In this document: positions 52,071 through 62,072 of the stretch, piece by piece | Numbering within the stretch: the stretch's first letter is position 1 | How the letters are laid out: the number at the start of each line of letters is the position of its first letter | Origin: Brachybacterium fresconis | GTDB lineage: Bacteria > Actinomycetota > Actinomycetes > Actinomycetales > Dermabacteraceae | DNA length: 64,000 bases | NCBI RefSeq assembly: GCF_017876515.1 | Contig: NZ_JAGIOC010000001.1 | Span: forward strand, 806,001-870,000 | Direction: 5' to 3' | Made by a program: the position numbers and the translations under genes | The notes under the pieces: generated by a model | What the model was told of the DNA's origin: nothing | Database searches by the model: none | What the model saw: the letters and a program-made list of their open reading frames with translations, nothing else

Positions 52071-54041
52071 ATGGCTCCCATCCATCTTCCTTCCGGCATC
52101 GACCTCGCAGCACTCCGCGCCCTCGCCGCCGACAAACCTCAACAGACGGCCGTGGTCAGGGAGGAACGGTCGGACGGACTTGTGCCCGCGGTCGCTTACC
52201 TGCGGGTCTCTACCAAGGATCAGGCCACCCGCAACGGCCTCGAAGAAGGTCTGTCCATTCCCGCTCAGCGTGAAGCCGCCCAGCGCAAGGCCGAACAGCT
52301 CGGCGCGGTCATCGTCAAGGAATTCATCGAGCCCGGCGAGTCCGCCAAGACCGCCCGCAGGCGCGCGTTGCAGGAGATGCTCGACTACATCGCCGCAAAT
52401 CCGGTGCAGTTATGCATCATCAACAAGGTCGACCGGCTCGCTCGCAACCGGCTCGACGACGCCATCATCCATGCCACGTTGCGCGGGGCGAACATCACCC
52501 TGGTCTCGGTCACGGAGAACATCGACGAGTCACCCTCCGGCATGCTCATGCACGGCATCCTCGCCTCGATGGCAGAGTTCTACTCCCTCAACCTCGCCCA
52601 GGAAGTCCTCAAAGGCATGACGCAGAAGGCTTCAATCGGCGGCACTCCGACCAAGGCACCGTTGGGCTACCTGAACGTGCGCACCACCGACACCAAGGGA
52701 CGAGAAGTCCGCGACGTCGAACCCGACATCAACCGTGCCGAGCTGATCCGGTTCGCGTTCACCGCCTACGCCACCGGCGACTGGTCCCTGTCCTCCCTCG
52801 CACGCGAGTTGAAGACCCGCGGCCTGACAACCCGCCCCACACCCTCACAGCCGGCAAGACCGGTCACCACTACCGGGCTGCACAAGATCCTGACCAACCC
52901 CTACTACCAGGGCACCGTCACCTTCCGCGGCGTCACCTACGACGGCGCCCACACCCCGCTTGTCGACCCAAACACGTGGCTGCGCGTCCAGACGCAGCTC
53001 AATGCGAAGAACGCCGTCGGTGAGCGGCCTCAGAAGTACGACCACTACCTCAAGGGGACCGTGTGCTGCTCGTGCGGCGCCAAGCTCATGATCGAACGGC
53101 CCCGTGACAAGCAAGGAGATCGCTACGAGTACTTCACCTGCTCAGGACGACGCAAGAAGAACGGCTGCACCCGCTCGGCGATCCTCGCCGAACGCATGGA
53201 AGACCGCATCGAACGCGACTACGGCACCAACGGCCTCGCCGACGAGGAAGCCGAGCACGTCAGCCAGGTCCTGCATCAGGTGTTTGCCCAGCTCGAAGCT
53301 TCCAGCGACGATGAACGCGCCGTGCTGACTGCACAGCGCGACAAGCTCGAAGCCGAACGCCTCAAGCTCGTCCAAGCCCACTACGCCGACGCCATCCCGC
53401 TCGACCTGCTCAAGACCGAACAGGGCCGCATTCGCACCAGCCTCGACGCGATCACCAACCGGCTCGACAGTCTCGCGACCACCTACCACAACGCTCACGA
53501 GGGACTCGATCAGATCGTCGGTGTCCTCACCGACCTCGGCGACCTCTACAGCAAGTGCGAACCCGCTGAACGCCGCATCCTCAACCGCGCGCTGTTCAAG
53601 CGGATCATCGTCGACGAGGACGAACACGTCACCTTCGTGCCAGCCGAACCGGCGGCCGCTGTCCTCGCTCAGGAGCACCGGGACGAGACGCCCCCATCGG
53701 GCCCGGACGCGAAACTGCCCCGCCATCAGGCGGGGCAGGTTTCGAATTTCTCAACTTACGTGGAGCTAAGGGGATTCGAACCCCTGACCTCTTCCATGCC
53801 ATGGAAGCGCGCTACCAACTGCGCCATAGCCCCGTACCGGGTGTGCCGCCCTCATCAGGCGACTCGTCGATATTACATCGAGCCCGGGGTCAGAGGAAAT
53901 CCGGGGCGAGGTTGTGTGACACCAACCTCATCAGATGTCCGGTGGTGTCCGAGGTCAGAGGCTCGAGCACCGAGCGATGGCAGTTCTCCAGCCCCGCGAT
54001 GCCGCGGAAGCCGTCGGCGTCCAGGCCCAGCAGGGCGGTGA
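52071..54041 (+). CDS. Large serine recombinase (element integrase)
   Basis: The frame is 656 aa. The resolvase domain has catalytic Ser in VAYLRVSTKDQ plus IINKVDRLARNRLDD and ASMAEFYSLNLAQEV. A recombinase domain follows (GTPTKAPLGYLNVR, LHKILTNPYYQGTVTF). A zinc ribbon (CCSCGAKL...FTCSGRRKKNGC) and a coiled coil come next. Beyond about residue 560 the frame runs antisense through tRNA-Ala (ELRGFEPLTSSMPWKRATN) and into the phosphatase gene. The last about 90 residues are therefore chromosome-derived and probably not native. It is likely responsible for integration here. Confidence 0.88.
   Translation: MAPIHLPSGIDLAALRALAADKPQQTAVVREERSDGLVPAVAYLRVSTKDQATRNGLEEGLSIPAQREAAQRKAEQLGAVIVKEFIEPGESAKTARRRALQEMLDYIAANPVQLCIINKVDRLARNRLDDAIIHATLRGANITLVSVTENIDESPSGMLMHGILASMAEFYSLNLAQEVLKGMTQKASIGGTPTKAPLGYLNVRTTDTKGREVRDVEPDINRAELIRFAFTAYATGDWSLSSLARELKTRGLTTRPTPSQPARPVTTTGLHKILTNPYYQGTVTFRGVTYDGAHTPLVDPNTWLRVQTQLNAKNAVGERPQKYDHYLKGTVCCSCGAKLMIERPRDKQGDRYEYFTCSGRRKKNGCTRSAILAERMEDRIERDYGTNGLADEEAEHVSQVLHQVFAQLEASSDDERAVLTAQRDKLEAERLKLVQAHYADAIPLDLLKTEQGRIRTSLDAITNRLDSLATTYHNAHEGLDQIVGVLTDLGDLYSKCEPAERRILNRALFKRIIVDEDEHVTFVPAEPAAAVLAQEHRDETPPSGPDAKLPRHQAGQVSNFSTYVELRGFEPLTSSMPWKRATNCAIAPYRVCRPHQATRRYYIEPGVRGNPGRGCVTPTSSDVRWCPRSEARAPSDGSSPAPRCRGSRRRPGPAGR
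53761..53833 (-). tRNA. tRNA-Ala (anticodon GGC)
   Basis: Reverse complement GGGGCTATGGCGCAG... folds as a full cloverleaf. The acceptor GGGGCTA/TAGCTCC contains the G3-U70 pair that marks alanine tRNAs. The anticodon loop ATGGCAT gives GGC, and the T-arm has GGTTCGAATCC. Discriminator A73 is present and CCA is not encoded. It marks the junction of accessory and core DNA. Confidence 0.97.
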
Positions 54042-54543
54042 TCCCGAGGGTGATCGCGGCGCCGTGGGAGACGATCATCACGGTGCCGCCGGTGTTCTCG
54101 GCGACCAGCTGACGGCAGGCGACGGCGACCCGCTCGCCGACGGCGGGGCGGGGCTCGACGCCCAGTCCCGTCACGGGGCGGTGGGCGCGCCACTCGGCGT
54201 GCTCCGCCGGCCAGTGCCGTCGGATCTCCTCGCCGCGCAGGCCCTCCCACTCCCCGAACCCGCGCTCGAGGAAGGCGCGATCGGTTCTCACGTCGAGCCC
54301 GCAGGCGTTCGCCAGGATCTGCGCGGTGTCCCGGGCGCGCTCCAGCGGCGAGGAGACGATGAGATCCGGCGGATTCTCGGCGACCGTGGCGGCGAGCACC
54401 GCGGCCTGCCGGGTCCCGGCTTCGTTCAGCGCGATGTCGACCTGGCCCTGGAGCCGACCCTGGCGGTTGTACTCGGTCTGCCCGTGGCGCACCAGGATGA
54501 GACGGGTGCGCACGGGGCCTCCCGGGGCATGCGAGGACCTCAC
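53890..54543 (-). CDS. Histidine phosphatase (phosphoglycerate-mutase-like)
   Basis: 217 aa from the GTG that overlaps the rsfS stop; a GTG at 54513 with GGGAGG is a possible alternative. Catalytic motif RLILVRHGQTEYNRQGRLQG, acid in FLERGFGEWEGL, second His in VMIVSHGAAIT. In actinobacteria this gene commonly follows rsfS; some members act on glucosyl-3-phosphoglycerate. Its 3' end lies close to the tRNA, and the foreign recombinase frame overlaps it antisense. Confidence 0.88.
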   Translation of the reverse strand: MRSSHAPGGPVRTRLILVRHGQTEYNRQGRLQGQVDIALNEAGTRQAAVLAATVAENPPDLIVSSPLERARDTAQILANACGLDVRTDRAFLERGFGEWEGLRGEEIRRHWPAEHAEWRAHRPVTGLGVEPRPAVGERVAVACRQLVAENTGGTVMIVSHGAAITLGITALLGLDADGFRGIAGLENCHRSVLEPLTSDTTGHLMRLVSHNLAPDFL

Positions 54544-54917
54544 GCCGGGGTGCCCTCGTCGATCTGCAGGTCGAGGACCGGCGCGTCCCGCCAGAGCCGC
54601 TCGAGCGCATAGAAGGCACGGTCCTCGGCATGCTGGACGTGCACGACGATGTCCCCGTAGTCCAGCAGCACCCAGCGGGCGTCCCGCTCGCCCTCCCGAC
54701 GCAGCGGCTTGCGCCGACGCTCGGTCAGCAGCGCCTTCTCGACGCCGTCGACGATGGCCGAGACCTGGCGCTCGGAGTCCCCGCTGCAGACCAGGAACAC
54801 ATCGGTGATCACCACCTGTTCGGAGACGTCGAGGCCGATCACCTCCTCGGCGAGCATCTCGGCGGCCGCCTGGCCGGCCACACGGGCGAGGTCGAGGGAT
54901 TCTTCGGGAGCACTCAC
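54540..54917 (-). CDS. rsfS: Ribosomal silencing factor RsfS
   Basis: 125 aa from GTG 54917, which forms GTGA with the previous stop and has GGAGG upstream. RsfS/Iojap pattern: ARVAGQAAAEMLAEEVIGLDVS, TDVFLVCSGDSERQVSAIVDGVE, WVLLDYGDIVVHVQHAEDRAFYALERLW. It binds L14 to block 30S-50S joining in starvation. The standard nadD-rsfS gene pairing supports the call. Confidence 0.95.
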   Translation of the reverse strand: MSAPEESLDLARVAGQAAAEMLAEEVIGLDVSEQVVITDVFLVCSGDSERQVSAIVDGVEKALLTERRRKPLRREGERDARWVLLDYGDIVVHVQHAEDRAFYALERLWRDAPVLDLQIDEGTPA

Positions 54918-55549
54918 GCGATCGGTTCCTCCAACAGGGGGTGGTCGACGAACAGGTCGGGGGCCACAGCCCCCAGGGCGGAGGCCGCGTCGGGGCCGAG
55001 CACGCCGGTCAGCAGCAGGATCACCAGCACGATCAGGGCCACGGCGATCAGCGCCCACACGACCCACAGCACCGGGCGGCCGCCGGTGCGCTCGGGCCGG
55101 TGCAGCACCTTGCCGTCGAAGCGCGGGGCGGGGCGGGGCTCGGGGGCCTCGCTGACCGTCAGCTCCCCCAGCTCGACGCCGTCATGATCGAGGTCGCCCG
55201 CCGAGGGCTCCCCGGCAGGGGCCGTGGTCGGCTCGACGCCCAGCTCGGCGCTCGCCTCGGCACCCGGTTCGACATTCGGCTCGACGCCCGGCTCAGCGCT
55301 CGATTCCGTGGTCGACCCGCCGCCCGGCGCGGTGGTCGTGGCATCGTCGCTGAGCTCGATGATGCGGGCGCGGCGGCCAAACTTGCGCAGGGCGGGCACA
55401 GGGGCATCGGCCGACGGCGGGGCGACGGCGCCCCGTACACCGGGGGCCGAGCTGCGCGTCTCCTCCAGGGCGGCACTCTCCTCGGGGCTCAGCGCTCGGG
55501 CACGCCGGCCGCGCCGCGGAGTGGTGTCGGGCTCAGTCATCGCCGTCAC
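54914..55549 (-). CDS. Tail-anchored-like membrane protein, hypothetical
   Basis: 211 aa (208 aa from ATG 55540). Basic N-terminus ([14 protein letters not shown]), then an acidic repeat region rich in VEPG/AEP-type units at residues 85-125. One membrane helix follows near the C-terminus ([21 protein letters not shown]). It overlaps nadD upstream and rsfS downstream, as in related Micrococcales. Function unknown. Confidence 0.75.
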   Translation of the reverse strand: MTAMTEPDTTPRRGRRARALSPEESAALEETRSSAPGVRGAVAPPSADAPVPALRKFGRRARIIELSDDATTTAPGGGSTTESSAEPGVEPNVEPGAEASAELGVEPTTAPAGEPSAGDLDHDGVELGELTVSEAPEPRPAPRFDGKVLHRPERTGGRPVLWVVWALIAVALIVLVILLLTGVLGPDAASALGAVAPDLFVDHPLLEEPIA

Positions 55550-56141
55550 CTCCTGTATAGAGGGCGTACTTGTTGATGTATTGGACCACGCCGTCGGGCA
55601 CCAGGTACCAGACCGGTTCTCCGGCGGCGACCCGCACCCGGCAGTCGGTGGAGCTGATCGCCATCGCGGGGACCTCGATGAGAGTGACCCCGTCGTCCGG
55701 CAGACCGGAGGTGTCCAGCTCGTGCCCGGGACGGGTGACGCCCACGAAGTGCGCGAGGGAGAAGATCTCCGCAGAGTCCTTCCAGGTCAGGATGGACTGC
55801 AGGGCGTCGGCGCCGGTGATGAAGAACAGGTCCGCCGAGGGCTGCTGATCGTGCAGGTCCCGGAGCGTGTCGATCGTGTAGGTGGAGCCGGGGCGGTCGA
55901 TGTCGACGCGCGAGACGGTGAACACCGGGTTCGCCGCGGTGGCCACCACGGTCATCAGGTACCGGTGCTCCGGGTCCGAGATCTCGCGGGAGGCCTTCTG
56001 CCAGGGACGCCCGGTGGGCACGAACACCACCTCGTCCAGGCCGAAGACGCTCTGGACCTCGCTGGCGGCGACGAGGTGGCCGTGGTGGATGGGATCGAAG
56101 GTCCCTCCCATCACGCCGATCCGTCGTCGCTGCTGCTCCAC
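55533..56141 (-). CDS. nadD: Nicotinate-nucleotide adenylyltransferase NadD
   Basis: 202 aa. Nucleotidyltransferase motif [21 protein letters not shown], then [17 protein letters not shown] and the C-terminal [11 protein letters not shown] (ISST/SR motif). It makes deamido-NAD from nicotinate mononucleotide and ATP in NAD synthesis. It lies 5 bp after a small membrane-protein gene. Confidence 0.96.
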   Translation of the reverse strand: MEQQRRRIGVMGGTFDPIHHGHLVAASEVQSVFGLDEVVFVPTGRPWQKASREISDPEHRYLMTVVATAANPVFTVSRVDIDRPGSTYTIDTLRDLHDQQPSADLFFITGADALQSILTWKDSAEIFSLAHFVGVTRPGHELDTSGLPDDGVTLIEVPAMAISSTDCRVRVAAGEPVWYLVPDGVVQYINKYALYTGGDGDD

Positions 56142-56146
56142 GCCGA

Positions 56147-56326
56147 TCAGTCGTCGCCGTGCTGGTCGGACTTCCCCCGCTTGCGCTGGTGGGTCCCGCC
56201 GGTGAGGTAGGTGAGGCCGAGCAGGATCATCAGGATGATGAAGACGCCGATGCCCACCATGGGCGGGGTGACGCCGCCGGTGGCGTTTTCGCCGGTCTCG
56301 GCGAGGATCATGAGCTGGTCGATCAT
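56147..56326 (-). CDS. Small single-pass membrane protein (59 aa)
   Basis: Read from ATG 56324-56326 to TGA 56147. [18 protein letters not shown] is followed by one helix ([20 protein letters not shown]) and a basic-acidic tail ([18 protein letters not shown]). Too short for routine ORF calling, but with an AAAGG ribosome-binding site and tight spacing to nadD. Unknown function. Confidence 0.75.
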   Translation of the reverse strand: MIDQLMILAETGENATGGVTPPMVGIGVFIILMILLGLTYLTGGTHQRKRGKSDQHGDD

Positions 56327-56414
56327 GTTCGTGGGGGCCTTTCCTCGAGTGACCGCCCCATCATCCCACAGCAGGGGCCGAGGTCACGGACCCGCGCCCG
56401 CGATGCGAGCGCAG

Positions 56415-57686
56415 TCACGGACGGACGTGGCCCTGACCGACCACCAACCACTTGGCGGAGGTCAGCTCCCTCAGCCCCATGGGGCCTCGGGCGTGGAGCT
56501 TCTGGGTGGAGATGCCGATCTCCGCGCCGAAGCCGAACTCCCCGCCGTCGGAGAAGCGCGTGGAGGCGTTGGCCATGACCACGGCGGAGTCGACCTCGGC
56601 CAGGAAGCGCTGCTGCGCCACCACGTCGCGGGTGAGGATCGACTCGGTGTGCCCGGTGGAGTGGGCGCGGATGTGGACGAGCGCCGCGTCGAGGTCGTCG
56701 ACGACCGCGACCGCCAGCTCGAGGGCGAGGTACTCGGTGTCCCAGTCCTCGTCGGTCGCGGGGACCACCTCGGGGCCCGACGGCAGCAGCGCCGCGGCGC
56801 GCTCGTCGGCGTGCAGGCGCACCCCGGCCTCCGCGAGCGGTGCCGCGACCCGCGGCAGCGCCTCGGCGGCGACGTCGCGATGGACCAGCAGCGTCTCCAG
56901 CGCATTGCACACCCCGACGCGCTGGGTCTTGGCGTTGACGACGATGTCGACGGCCTGGGCGAGGTCCGCCGAGGCATCGAGGAACACGTGGGTCTTCCCG
57001 GTGCCGGTCTCGATGACGGGGACCTGAGAGTTCTCCACCACCCGACGGATCAGCCCGGCGCCGCCGCGCGGGATGAGCACGTCCACCAGGCCGCGGGCGC
57101 GCATCAGCGCGTCCACGCCCTCCCGGCCGTGCTCGTCGATGCCGACGATCAGGTCGCTGGGCAGGTCATGGGCCGCCAGCACGGCGCGCAGCACGGCGAT
57201 CAGGGCGGTGTTGGAGTGCAGCGCCGCGGAGCCGCCGCGCAGCACCACCGCGCTGCCGGCCTTGAGCGCGAGGCCCGCGGCGTCGACGGTGACGTTCGGC
57301 CGTGCCTCGTAGACCATGCCGACCACGCCCATCGGCACCCGCACCTCGCGCAGCTCCAGGCCGTTGTCGAGCACGCTGCCGCGGAGCACCTCGCCGACGG
57401 GGTCGGGCAGGGCCGCGGCGTCGCGCAGCTGCTGGGCGATCTTCGCCACGCGCTCCGGATCCAGGGCGAGCCGGTCCCGCAGTCCGGGCGCGATGCCGGA
57501 GGCGTCGGCCGCCGCGAGATCCCGCGCGTTGGCGTCGACGATCTGCGACGTCCGCTCCACCAGCGCGTCGGCCATGGCCAGCAGCAGCTGGTCCTTGGTG
57601 CCGCGGTGCAGACGGGCGAGCACCGGCTGCGCGTCCTTCGCGGCGCGGGCGGCGGCGAGCACGGCGGCGGTCACGGGAGAGTCCAT
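56415..57686 (-). CDS. proA: Gamma-glutamyl phosphate reductase ProA
   Basis: 423 aa from ATG 57686 ([20 protein letters not shown]). Aldehyde-dehydrogenase-like motifs: [47 protein letters not shown], catalytic Cys in [12 protein letters not shown], and [23 protein letters not shown]. Second step of proline synthesis. It is separated from proB by the opposite-strand DedA gene. Confidence 0.96.
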   Translation of the reverse strand: MDSPVTAAVLAAARAAKDAQPVLARLHRGTKDQLLLAMADALVERTSQIVDANARDLAAADASGIAPGLRDRLALDPERVAKIAQQLRDAAALPDPVGEVLRGSVLDNGLELREVRVPMGVVGMVYEARPNVTVDAAGLALKAGSAVVLRGGSAALHSNTALIAVLRAVLAAHDLPSDLIVGIDEHGREGVDALMRARGLVDVLIPRGGAGLIRRVVENSQVPVIETGTGKTHVFLDASADLAQAVDIVVNAKTQRVGVCNALETLLVHRDVAAEALPRVAAPLAEAGVRLHADERAAALLPSGPEVVPATDEDWDTEYLALELAVAVVDDLDAALVHIRAHSTGHTESILTRDVVAQQRFLAEVDSAVVMANASTRFSDGGEFGFGAEIGISTQKLHARGPMGLRELTSAKWLVVGQGHVRP

Positions 57687-57772
57687 GGGACCTAGTCTAT
57701 GAGGGGCACGTTCAGGTGGCCCGGGGCGTCCGCCCAGCAGACGCCAGGATTGACCTCGTAGCATCGCCGCCC

Positions 57773-58417
57773 ATGGAGTCCGTGCTGCACCTGGTCGAGG
57801 GGGTCATGTCATCACCGTGGCTGTACCTGCTGCTGTTCTCGGTGGTCGCCGCGGATTCCGTGCTGCCGGTCTTCCCGGGAGAGACGGTGGTGATCACCGC
57901 GGGAGCGTATGCCGTCGTGCAGGACGCTCCCAGTGCGTGGATCCTGCTGCCGGTGACGATCCTCGCGGCCGTCGCCGGGGATCTCACCGCGCACCACCTC
58001 GGGCGCGGGGCCGGGCCGCTGTCTCGGCGGATCCGCCGCAGCCGCACGGGCGACCGGCTCTTCACCTGGGCCGAGAACGGCCTGCACACCCGTGGCGGGG
58101 CGATCATCGTCACCGCCCGTTTCATCCCCGGTGGACGCACCGCCACCTCGCTCACCTCGGGGATGATCCGCTATCCCCGACCCCGGTTCCTCGGCTTCGC
58201 CCTGCTGGCCGCGACCGCGTGGGCGCTGTACAACATCGGCATCGGCATGGCCGGGGGGTATCTCTTCCGGGAGCAGCCGCTGCTGGGCGTCGTCATCGGC
58301 GTGGGGCTCGCGCTGGTGATCAGCACGGTGATCGAGAAGGTGCGCATCGCCCGGGAGCGCCGCGGCCGATCGCCCTCCGAGGCCTCCCCGGAGCCCGAGC
58401 TGCTCAGGTCCCGCTGA
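57773..58417 (+). CDS. DedA-family membrane protein
   Basis: 214 aa from ATG 57773. DedA signature pieces: [18 protein letters not shown] (re-entrant helix), [14 protein letters not shown], and [21 protein letters not shown] (the R-x-P-G-R motif). At least four membrane segments. DedA proteins act as lipid-carrier flippases (undecaprenyl phosphate or phospholipid recycling). It is the only plus-strand gene in this core block, inserted between proA and proB. Confidence 0.92.
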   Translation: MESVLHLVEGVMSSPWLYLLLFSVVAADSVLPVFPGETVVITAGAYAVVQDAPSAWILLPVTILAAVAGDLTAHHLGRGAGPLSRRIRRSRTGDRLFTWAENGLHTRGGAIIVTARFIPGGRTATSLTSGMIRYPRPRFLGFALLAATAWALYNIGIGMAGGYLFREQPLLGVVIGVGLALVISTVIEKVRIARERRGRSPSEASPEPELLRSR

Positions 58418-58421
58418 ACTC

Positions 58422-59585
58422 TCAGAGCACGACCAGCTGATCACGGTGCACGGCGGGACGGCGGAACCGCTCCCCCAGCACCTCGCGCAGCTCGTGCGTG
58501 CCCCGTCCCGCCATGGCCCGCAGCTCATCGCTGCTGAACGAAGTCAGGCCGCGGGCGATCACCGCACCGTCGGGCCCGGCGATGTCCACCGGGACCCCAT
58601 CGGGGAAGGTGCCCGCCACGGCGGTGATGCCGACGGCCAGCAGCGAGCGGCGACGGCTGGTCACGGCCGCGGCCGCCCCCTCGTCCAGGGTGAGGGTCCC
58701 GGCGCCGCGGGTGGCGAAGCGGAGCCACACCAGGCGGGAGCGGCGACGACCCTCCTGGCCGGGGAAGAAGGTGCCGACGTCCTCGCCCGCCGCCGCGGCG
58801 GCGAACCGCCCGGCCGAGGTCAGCAGGGCGGCGGTGCCCGTGGTCGAGGCCAGCTGGGCGGCCGAGAGCTTGGTGACCATGCCGCCGGTGCCCACCTTCG
58901 AGCCGACCGAGCCGATGCTCACCCCTGTCAGGCGCGCCGGGTCCTCGACCACACCGATCCGCTCGGCGCCCGGCTGACCCGGAGGTGCCGTGTACAGCGC
59001 GTCGACGTCGGTCAGCAGGAACAGCGCATCGGCTCCGAGCAGCTGGGCGACCAGGGCCGCCAGACGATCGTTGTCCCCGAAGCGGATCTCGTGGGTGGCG
59101 GTGGTGTCGTTCTCGTTGACCACCGGGATCGCCGCGAGGTCCAGCAGGGACTCCAGGGCGCTGCGCACGTTGCGGTAGGTCTGGGGGCGGATCACGTCGG
59201 ATTCGGTCAGCAGCACCTGGCCGGTCCGGCGTCCGTGGTCGCCGAAAGCGCTCGACCAGGCGGTCGCCAGCAGCGCCTGGCCGACGCTCGCGGCCGCCTG
59301 CTGGAGCGGCACGGAGGCGGGCCGCTCGGGCAGGCCCAGCGGACCCAGTGCCGCCGCGATCGCCCCCGAGGAGACGATCACGACCTCGGAGCCGTCGGCG
59401 GCGAGCTGCGCCGCGGTCGCCGCGATCCCGGCGACCCGGGACTGGTCCAGCTTGCCCTGGTCGTCGGTCAGGCTCGAGGAGCCGATCTTGACCACGATCC
59501 GTGCGGCCCCCACCAGGCAGTCGCGGGTGGCGATACGGGACGGCTGACGGGGCCCCGCCCCTCCGGTCGCGCTCGATCCGCCCAT
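58422..59585 (-). CDS. proB: Glutamate 5-kinase ProB
   Basis: 387 aa. Kinase domain: IVVKIGSSSLTDDQGKLD, VIVSSGAIAAALGPLGL, VVNENDTTATHEIRFGDNDRLAALVAQLLGAD in pieces, KVGTGGMVTKLSAAQLA. The C-terminal PUA domain ends GRGTHELREVLGERFRRPAVHRDQLVVL in pieces. First step of proline synthesis. The ATG is 2 bp after the obg stop. The N-terminal about 20 residues are a low-complexity extension; an internal start is possible. Confidence 0.95.
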   Translation of the reverse strand: MGGSSATGGAGPRQPSRIATRDCLVGAARIVVKIGSSSLTDDQGKLDQSRVAGIAATAAQLAADGSEVVIVSSGAIAAALGPLGLPERPASVPLQQAAASVGQALLATAWSSAFGDHGRRTGQVLLTESDVIRPQTYRNVRSALESLLDLAAIPVVNENDTTATHEIRFGDNDRLAALVAQLLGADALFLLTDVDALYTAPPGQPGAERIGVVEDPARLTGVSIGSVGSKVGTGGMVTKLSAAQLASTTGTAALLTSAGRFAAAAAGEDVGTFFPGQEGRRRSRLVWLRFATRGAGTLTLDEGAAAAVTSRRRSLLAVGITAVAGTFPDGVPVDIAGPDGAVIARGLTSFSSDELRAMAGRGTHELREVLGERFRRPAVHRDQLVVL

Positions 59586-59587
59586 GG

Positions 59588-61120
59588 TCAGCGGGTCTCG
59601 TCGTCCATCGACGGATCCGACCAGTGCCCGGAGCGGCGCTCCGCCTCCATCGCCGCGACCCGGTTCATGCGGGCCTCGGTGCGCTCGCGCTGCTTCTCGC
59701 GCTTCTCGTCGCGGGTGGGACGGTGGTTGTCCTCCATCCGGCGGTCGGTGCCGCGGATGCCCAGCAGCTCGGCGCCGCCGACCATCGTCGGCTCCCAGTC
59801 GAAGACGACCGCATCGTCGCTCGGCCCGATCAGCACGGTCGAGCCCGCGACGGCGCCGGCCTTCAGCAGCTGATCCTCCACCCCCAGCTTCGCCAGACGG
59901 TCCGCGAGGAAGCCGACGGCCTCGTCGTTGGCGAAGTCGGTCTGGCGCACCCAGCGCTCGGGCTTGTCGCCCTGGACGCGGAAGGCCGTCGCCCCGTCGA
60001 ACTGCTCGGTGACGACTCGGAACTGCTCGGCATCGACCGCGGCCGGGGTCAGCACGATGGGAGCGACCTCGGGCTCGGGCATCTCGGTGCGCGCCTTGTC
60101 CACCAGCTCGCCGAGGACGAAGGAGAGCTCGCGCAGCCCCTTGTGGGAGAGCGCGGAGACCTCCAGCACCGGCACCTCGCGCTCGGCGAGGCGCTCACGG
60201 ACCATCTCCGCCATGTCCGTGCCGTCGGGCAGATCGGTCTTGTTCAGCACGATCACGGTGGGCCGCTCCATCAGCGGCACCCGCGCCCCCGCCTCCTCGT
60301 CCAGGCTGCCGGCGTAGGCGGCCAGCTCCTGCTCGATGGTCGCCAGGTCGGTCAGCGGGTCGCGGGAGGATTCCAGGGAGGCGGCATCCAGGACGTGGAC
60401 CAGCACGTGGCAGCGTTCGATGTGGCGCAGGAAGTCCAGGCCCAGGCCCTTGCCCTGGCTGGCCCCCGGGATCAGGCCGGGCACATCGGCGACCGTGTAG
60501 CGGTACTGGCCGGCTTCGACCACGCCGAGGTTCGGCACCAGGGTGGTGAAGGGGTAGTCGGCGATCTTGGGCCGGGCGGCGCTCATCGCGGCGATCAGCG
60601 AGGACTTCCCGGCGCTGGGATAGCCCACCAGCGCGACGTCCGCCACGGACTTCAGCTCGAGCACGAGGGTGCGCTCCTGGCCGGGTTCGCCGAGCAGGGC
60701 GAATCCGGGGGCCTTGCGCTGGGTGGTGGCCAGCGCCGCATTGCCCAGGCCGCCGGCCCCGCCCCGGGCCGCCACGTACCGGGTGCCGATGCCGACCAGG
60801 TCGGCCAGCACGGTCCCATCGCCGGCGGTGATCACGGTGCCGTCGGGCACGGACAGCACCAGGTCCTCGCCGCGCGCCCCGTGGCGCAGATCGCCCTTGC
60901 CGAAACCGCCGCTGGTGGCCCGCTGATGGGGCCGGTGGTGGTAGCTCAGCAGGGTGGTCGTCGAGGCGTCGACCTCGAGGATCACGTCACCGCCGCGGCC
61001 GCCGTTGGCGCCGTCGGGGCCGGCGAGCGGCTTGAACTTCTCGCGCCGGATGGAGGCGGCGCCGTGGCCGCCGGATCCACCGGCGACCTGCAGCTCGACG
61101 CGGTCGACGAACGTGGCCAT
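59588..61120 (-). CDS. obg: GTPase Obg (CgtA)
   Basis: 510 aa from ATG 61120, with GGAGG 5 nt upstream. The glycine-rich Obg fold starts [20 protein letters not shown]-domain: G1 [13 protein letters not shown]3 [11 protein letters not shown]4 NKTDL. An OCT domain and a charged tail ([17 protein letters not shown]) complete it. Essential ribosome-assembly and stress GTPase. Usual position after rplU-rpmA. Confidence 0.97.
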   Translation of the reverse strand: MATFVDRVELQVAGGSGGHGAASIRREKFKPLAGPDGANGGRGGDVILEVDASTTTLLSYHHRPHQRATSGGFGKGDLRHGARGEDLVLSVPDGTVITAGDGTVLADLVGIGTRYVAARGGAGGLGNAALATTQRKAPGFALLGEPGQERTLVLELKSVADVALVGYPSAGKSSLIAAMSAARPKIADYPFTTLVPNLGVVEAGQYRYTVADVPGLIPGASQGKGLGLDFLRHIERCHVLVHVLDAASLESSRDPLTDLATIEQELAAYAGSLDEEAGARVPLMERPTVIVLNKTDLPDGTDMAEMVRERLAEREVPVLEVSALSHKGLRELSFVLGELVDKARTEMPEPEVAPIVLTPAAVDAEQFRVVTEQFDGATAFRVQGDKPERWVRQTDFANDEAVGFLADRLAKLGVEDQLLKAGAVAGSTVLIGPSDDAVVFDWEPTMVGGAELLGIRGTDRRMEDNHRPTRDEKREKQRERTEARMNRVAAMEAERRSGHWSDPSMDDETR

Positions 61121-61149
61121 GGGGTCCTCCACAAGGTAGGGATATGCGT

Positions 61150-61180
61150 CGAGGGGCGGAGCAGTCGGCTCCGCCCCTCG
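61150..61180. terminator. Strong hairpin between rpmA and obg
   Basis: A 13-bp perfect stem CGAGGGGCGGAGC / GCTCCGCCCCTCG with a 5-nt loop in the 96-bp gap. No T-run follows. It is likely a partial terminator or processing site separating ribosomal protein expression from obg. Confidence 0.7.
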
Positions 61181-61216
61181 AAGGCAGCTGGTGCCCCGGG
61201 GTCCCGGGGCGGGTGC

Positions 61217-61471
61217 TCAGACCGTCTCGACGACGCTGACCACGCGGCGATCACGCTTGCGGCCGAACTCGACCGTGCCCGCGGTCAGCGCGAACAGGGT
61301 GTCGTCGTTGCCGCGGCCCACGCCGTCGCCCGGGTGGACCTTGGTGCCGCGCTGGCGGACGAGGATCTCGCCCGCGCCGACGGCCTGGCCGCCGAAGCGC
61401 TTGACGCCGAGGCGCTGGGCGTTGGAGTCACGCCCGTTCTTGGAGGAGCTGACGCCCTTCTTTGATGCCAT
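61217..61471 (-). CDS. rpmA: Ribosomal protein bL27
   Basis: 84 aa. Typical [23 protein letters not shown] start, [15 protein letters not shown], and [14 protein letters not shown]. Its N-terminal tail reaches the peptidyl-transferase centre. No cleavable Firmicutes-type N-terminal extension. 36 bp after rplU. Confidence 0.98.
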   Translation of the reverse strand: MASKKGVSSSKNGRDSNAQRLGVKRFGGQAVGAGEILVRQRGTKVHPGDGVGRGNDDTLFALTAGTVEFGRKRDRRVVSVVETV

Positions 61472-61507
61472 CTGGAATCAATCCTTCTCTGTGTCCGAAG
61501 GGATCGC

Positions 61508-61816
61508 TCAGGCGATGCCCGTGATCTTCAGCCGGGTGAGCTCCTGGCGGTGGCCCTGGCGCTTCTTGTACCCGGTCTTGTTCTTGTAGCGGAGGATCCG
61601 GATCTTCTCGCCGCGGAGGTCCTCGACCTTCTCGGCGGAGACCTTCACCTTGGCCAGCTCGGCCTCGGCCGAGGTGATCTTGTCGCCATCAACCAGCAGC
61701 ACGGGAGCGAGATCGACGCTGTCGCCCGCCTCGCCTGCCACGCGGTTGATCACGATGGTGTCACCGACCGACACCTTCTCCTGACGACCGCCTGCGCGGA
61801 CGATTGCGTACACCAC
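61508..61816 (-). CDS. rplU: Ribosomal protein bL21
   Basis: 102 aa from GTG 61816 ([18 protein letters not shown]); a second GTG follows directly. The signature [21 protein letters not shown] lies near the C-terminus. First gene of rplU-rpmA. About 255 bp separate it from rne; this gap holds the promoter and leader, and I see no clear conserved L21 leader. Confidence 0.97.
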   Translation of the reverse strand: MVYAIVRAGGRQEKVSVGDTIVINRVAGEAGDSVDLAPVLLVDGDKITSAEAELAKVKVSAEKVEDLRGEKIRILRYKNKTGYKKRQGHRQELTRLKITGIA

Positions 61817-62072
61817 GTCACTGCTCCATCTTGTGAATCGGATCTGCCCTTGAGTCGTGCGCCCTGGACGGTGGGACCGCGGACCTGCGACCGTCAACCG
61901 GTCCTGCTCACCCCGTGGGGGTGCAGGCGGGAGATGCGGTCGCGCGATCCTCACCGGGAACACGACGGCGACGCCTTCTGCGCCGAGGGACAGCTTACGG
62001 TCCCCGGGACCCCGGGTCAACCAGCAGAAGCGGTCCGACCTGCGAGAACGCCACCATATGGTGTGGAACGCA

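Noticed and set aside
53761..53833. Second copy of the tRNA-Ala 3' end as a left attachment site
   Set aside because: I looked for the GGGGATTCGAACCCC block elsewhere in the window and did not see one. Serine recombinases need only a very short shared core, so the left end cannot be placed.
58446..61465. Long plus-strand ORFs over proB, obg and rpmA
   Set aside because: These are antisense to unmistakable housekeeping proteins. Their length only reflects GC-rich codon bias.
61817..62072. Possible L21 leader RNA upstream of rplU
   Set aside because: I could not identify a convincing conserved fold or the known leader core by eye, so it is not listed as an RNA feature.
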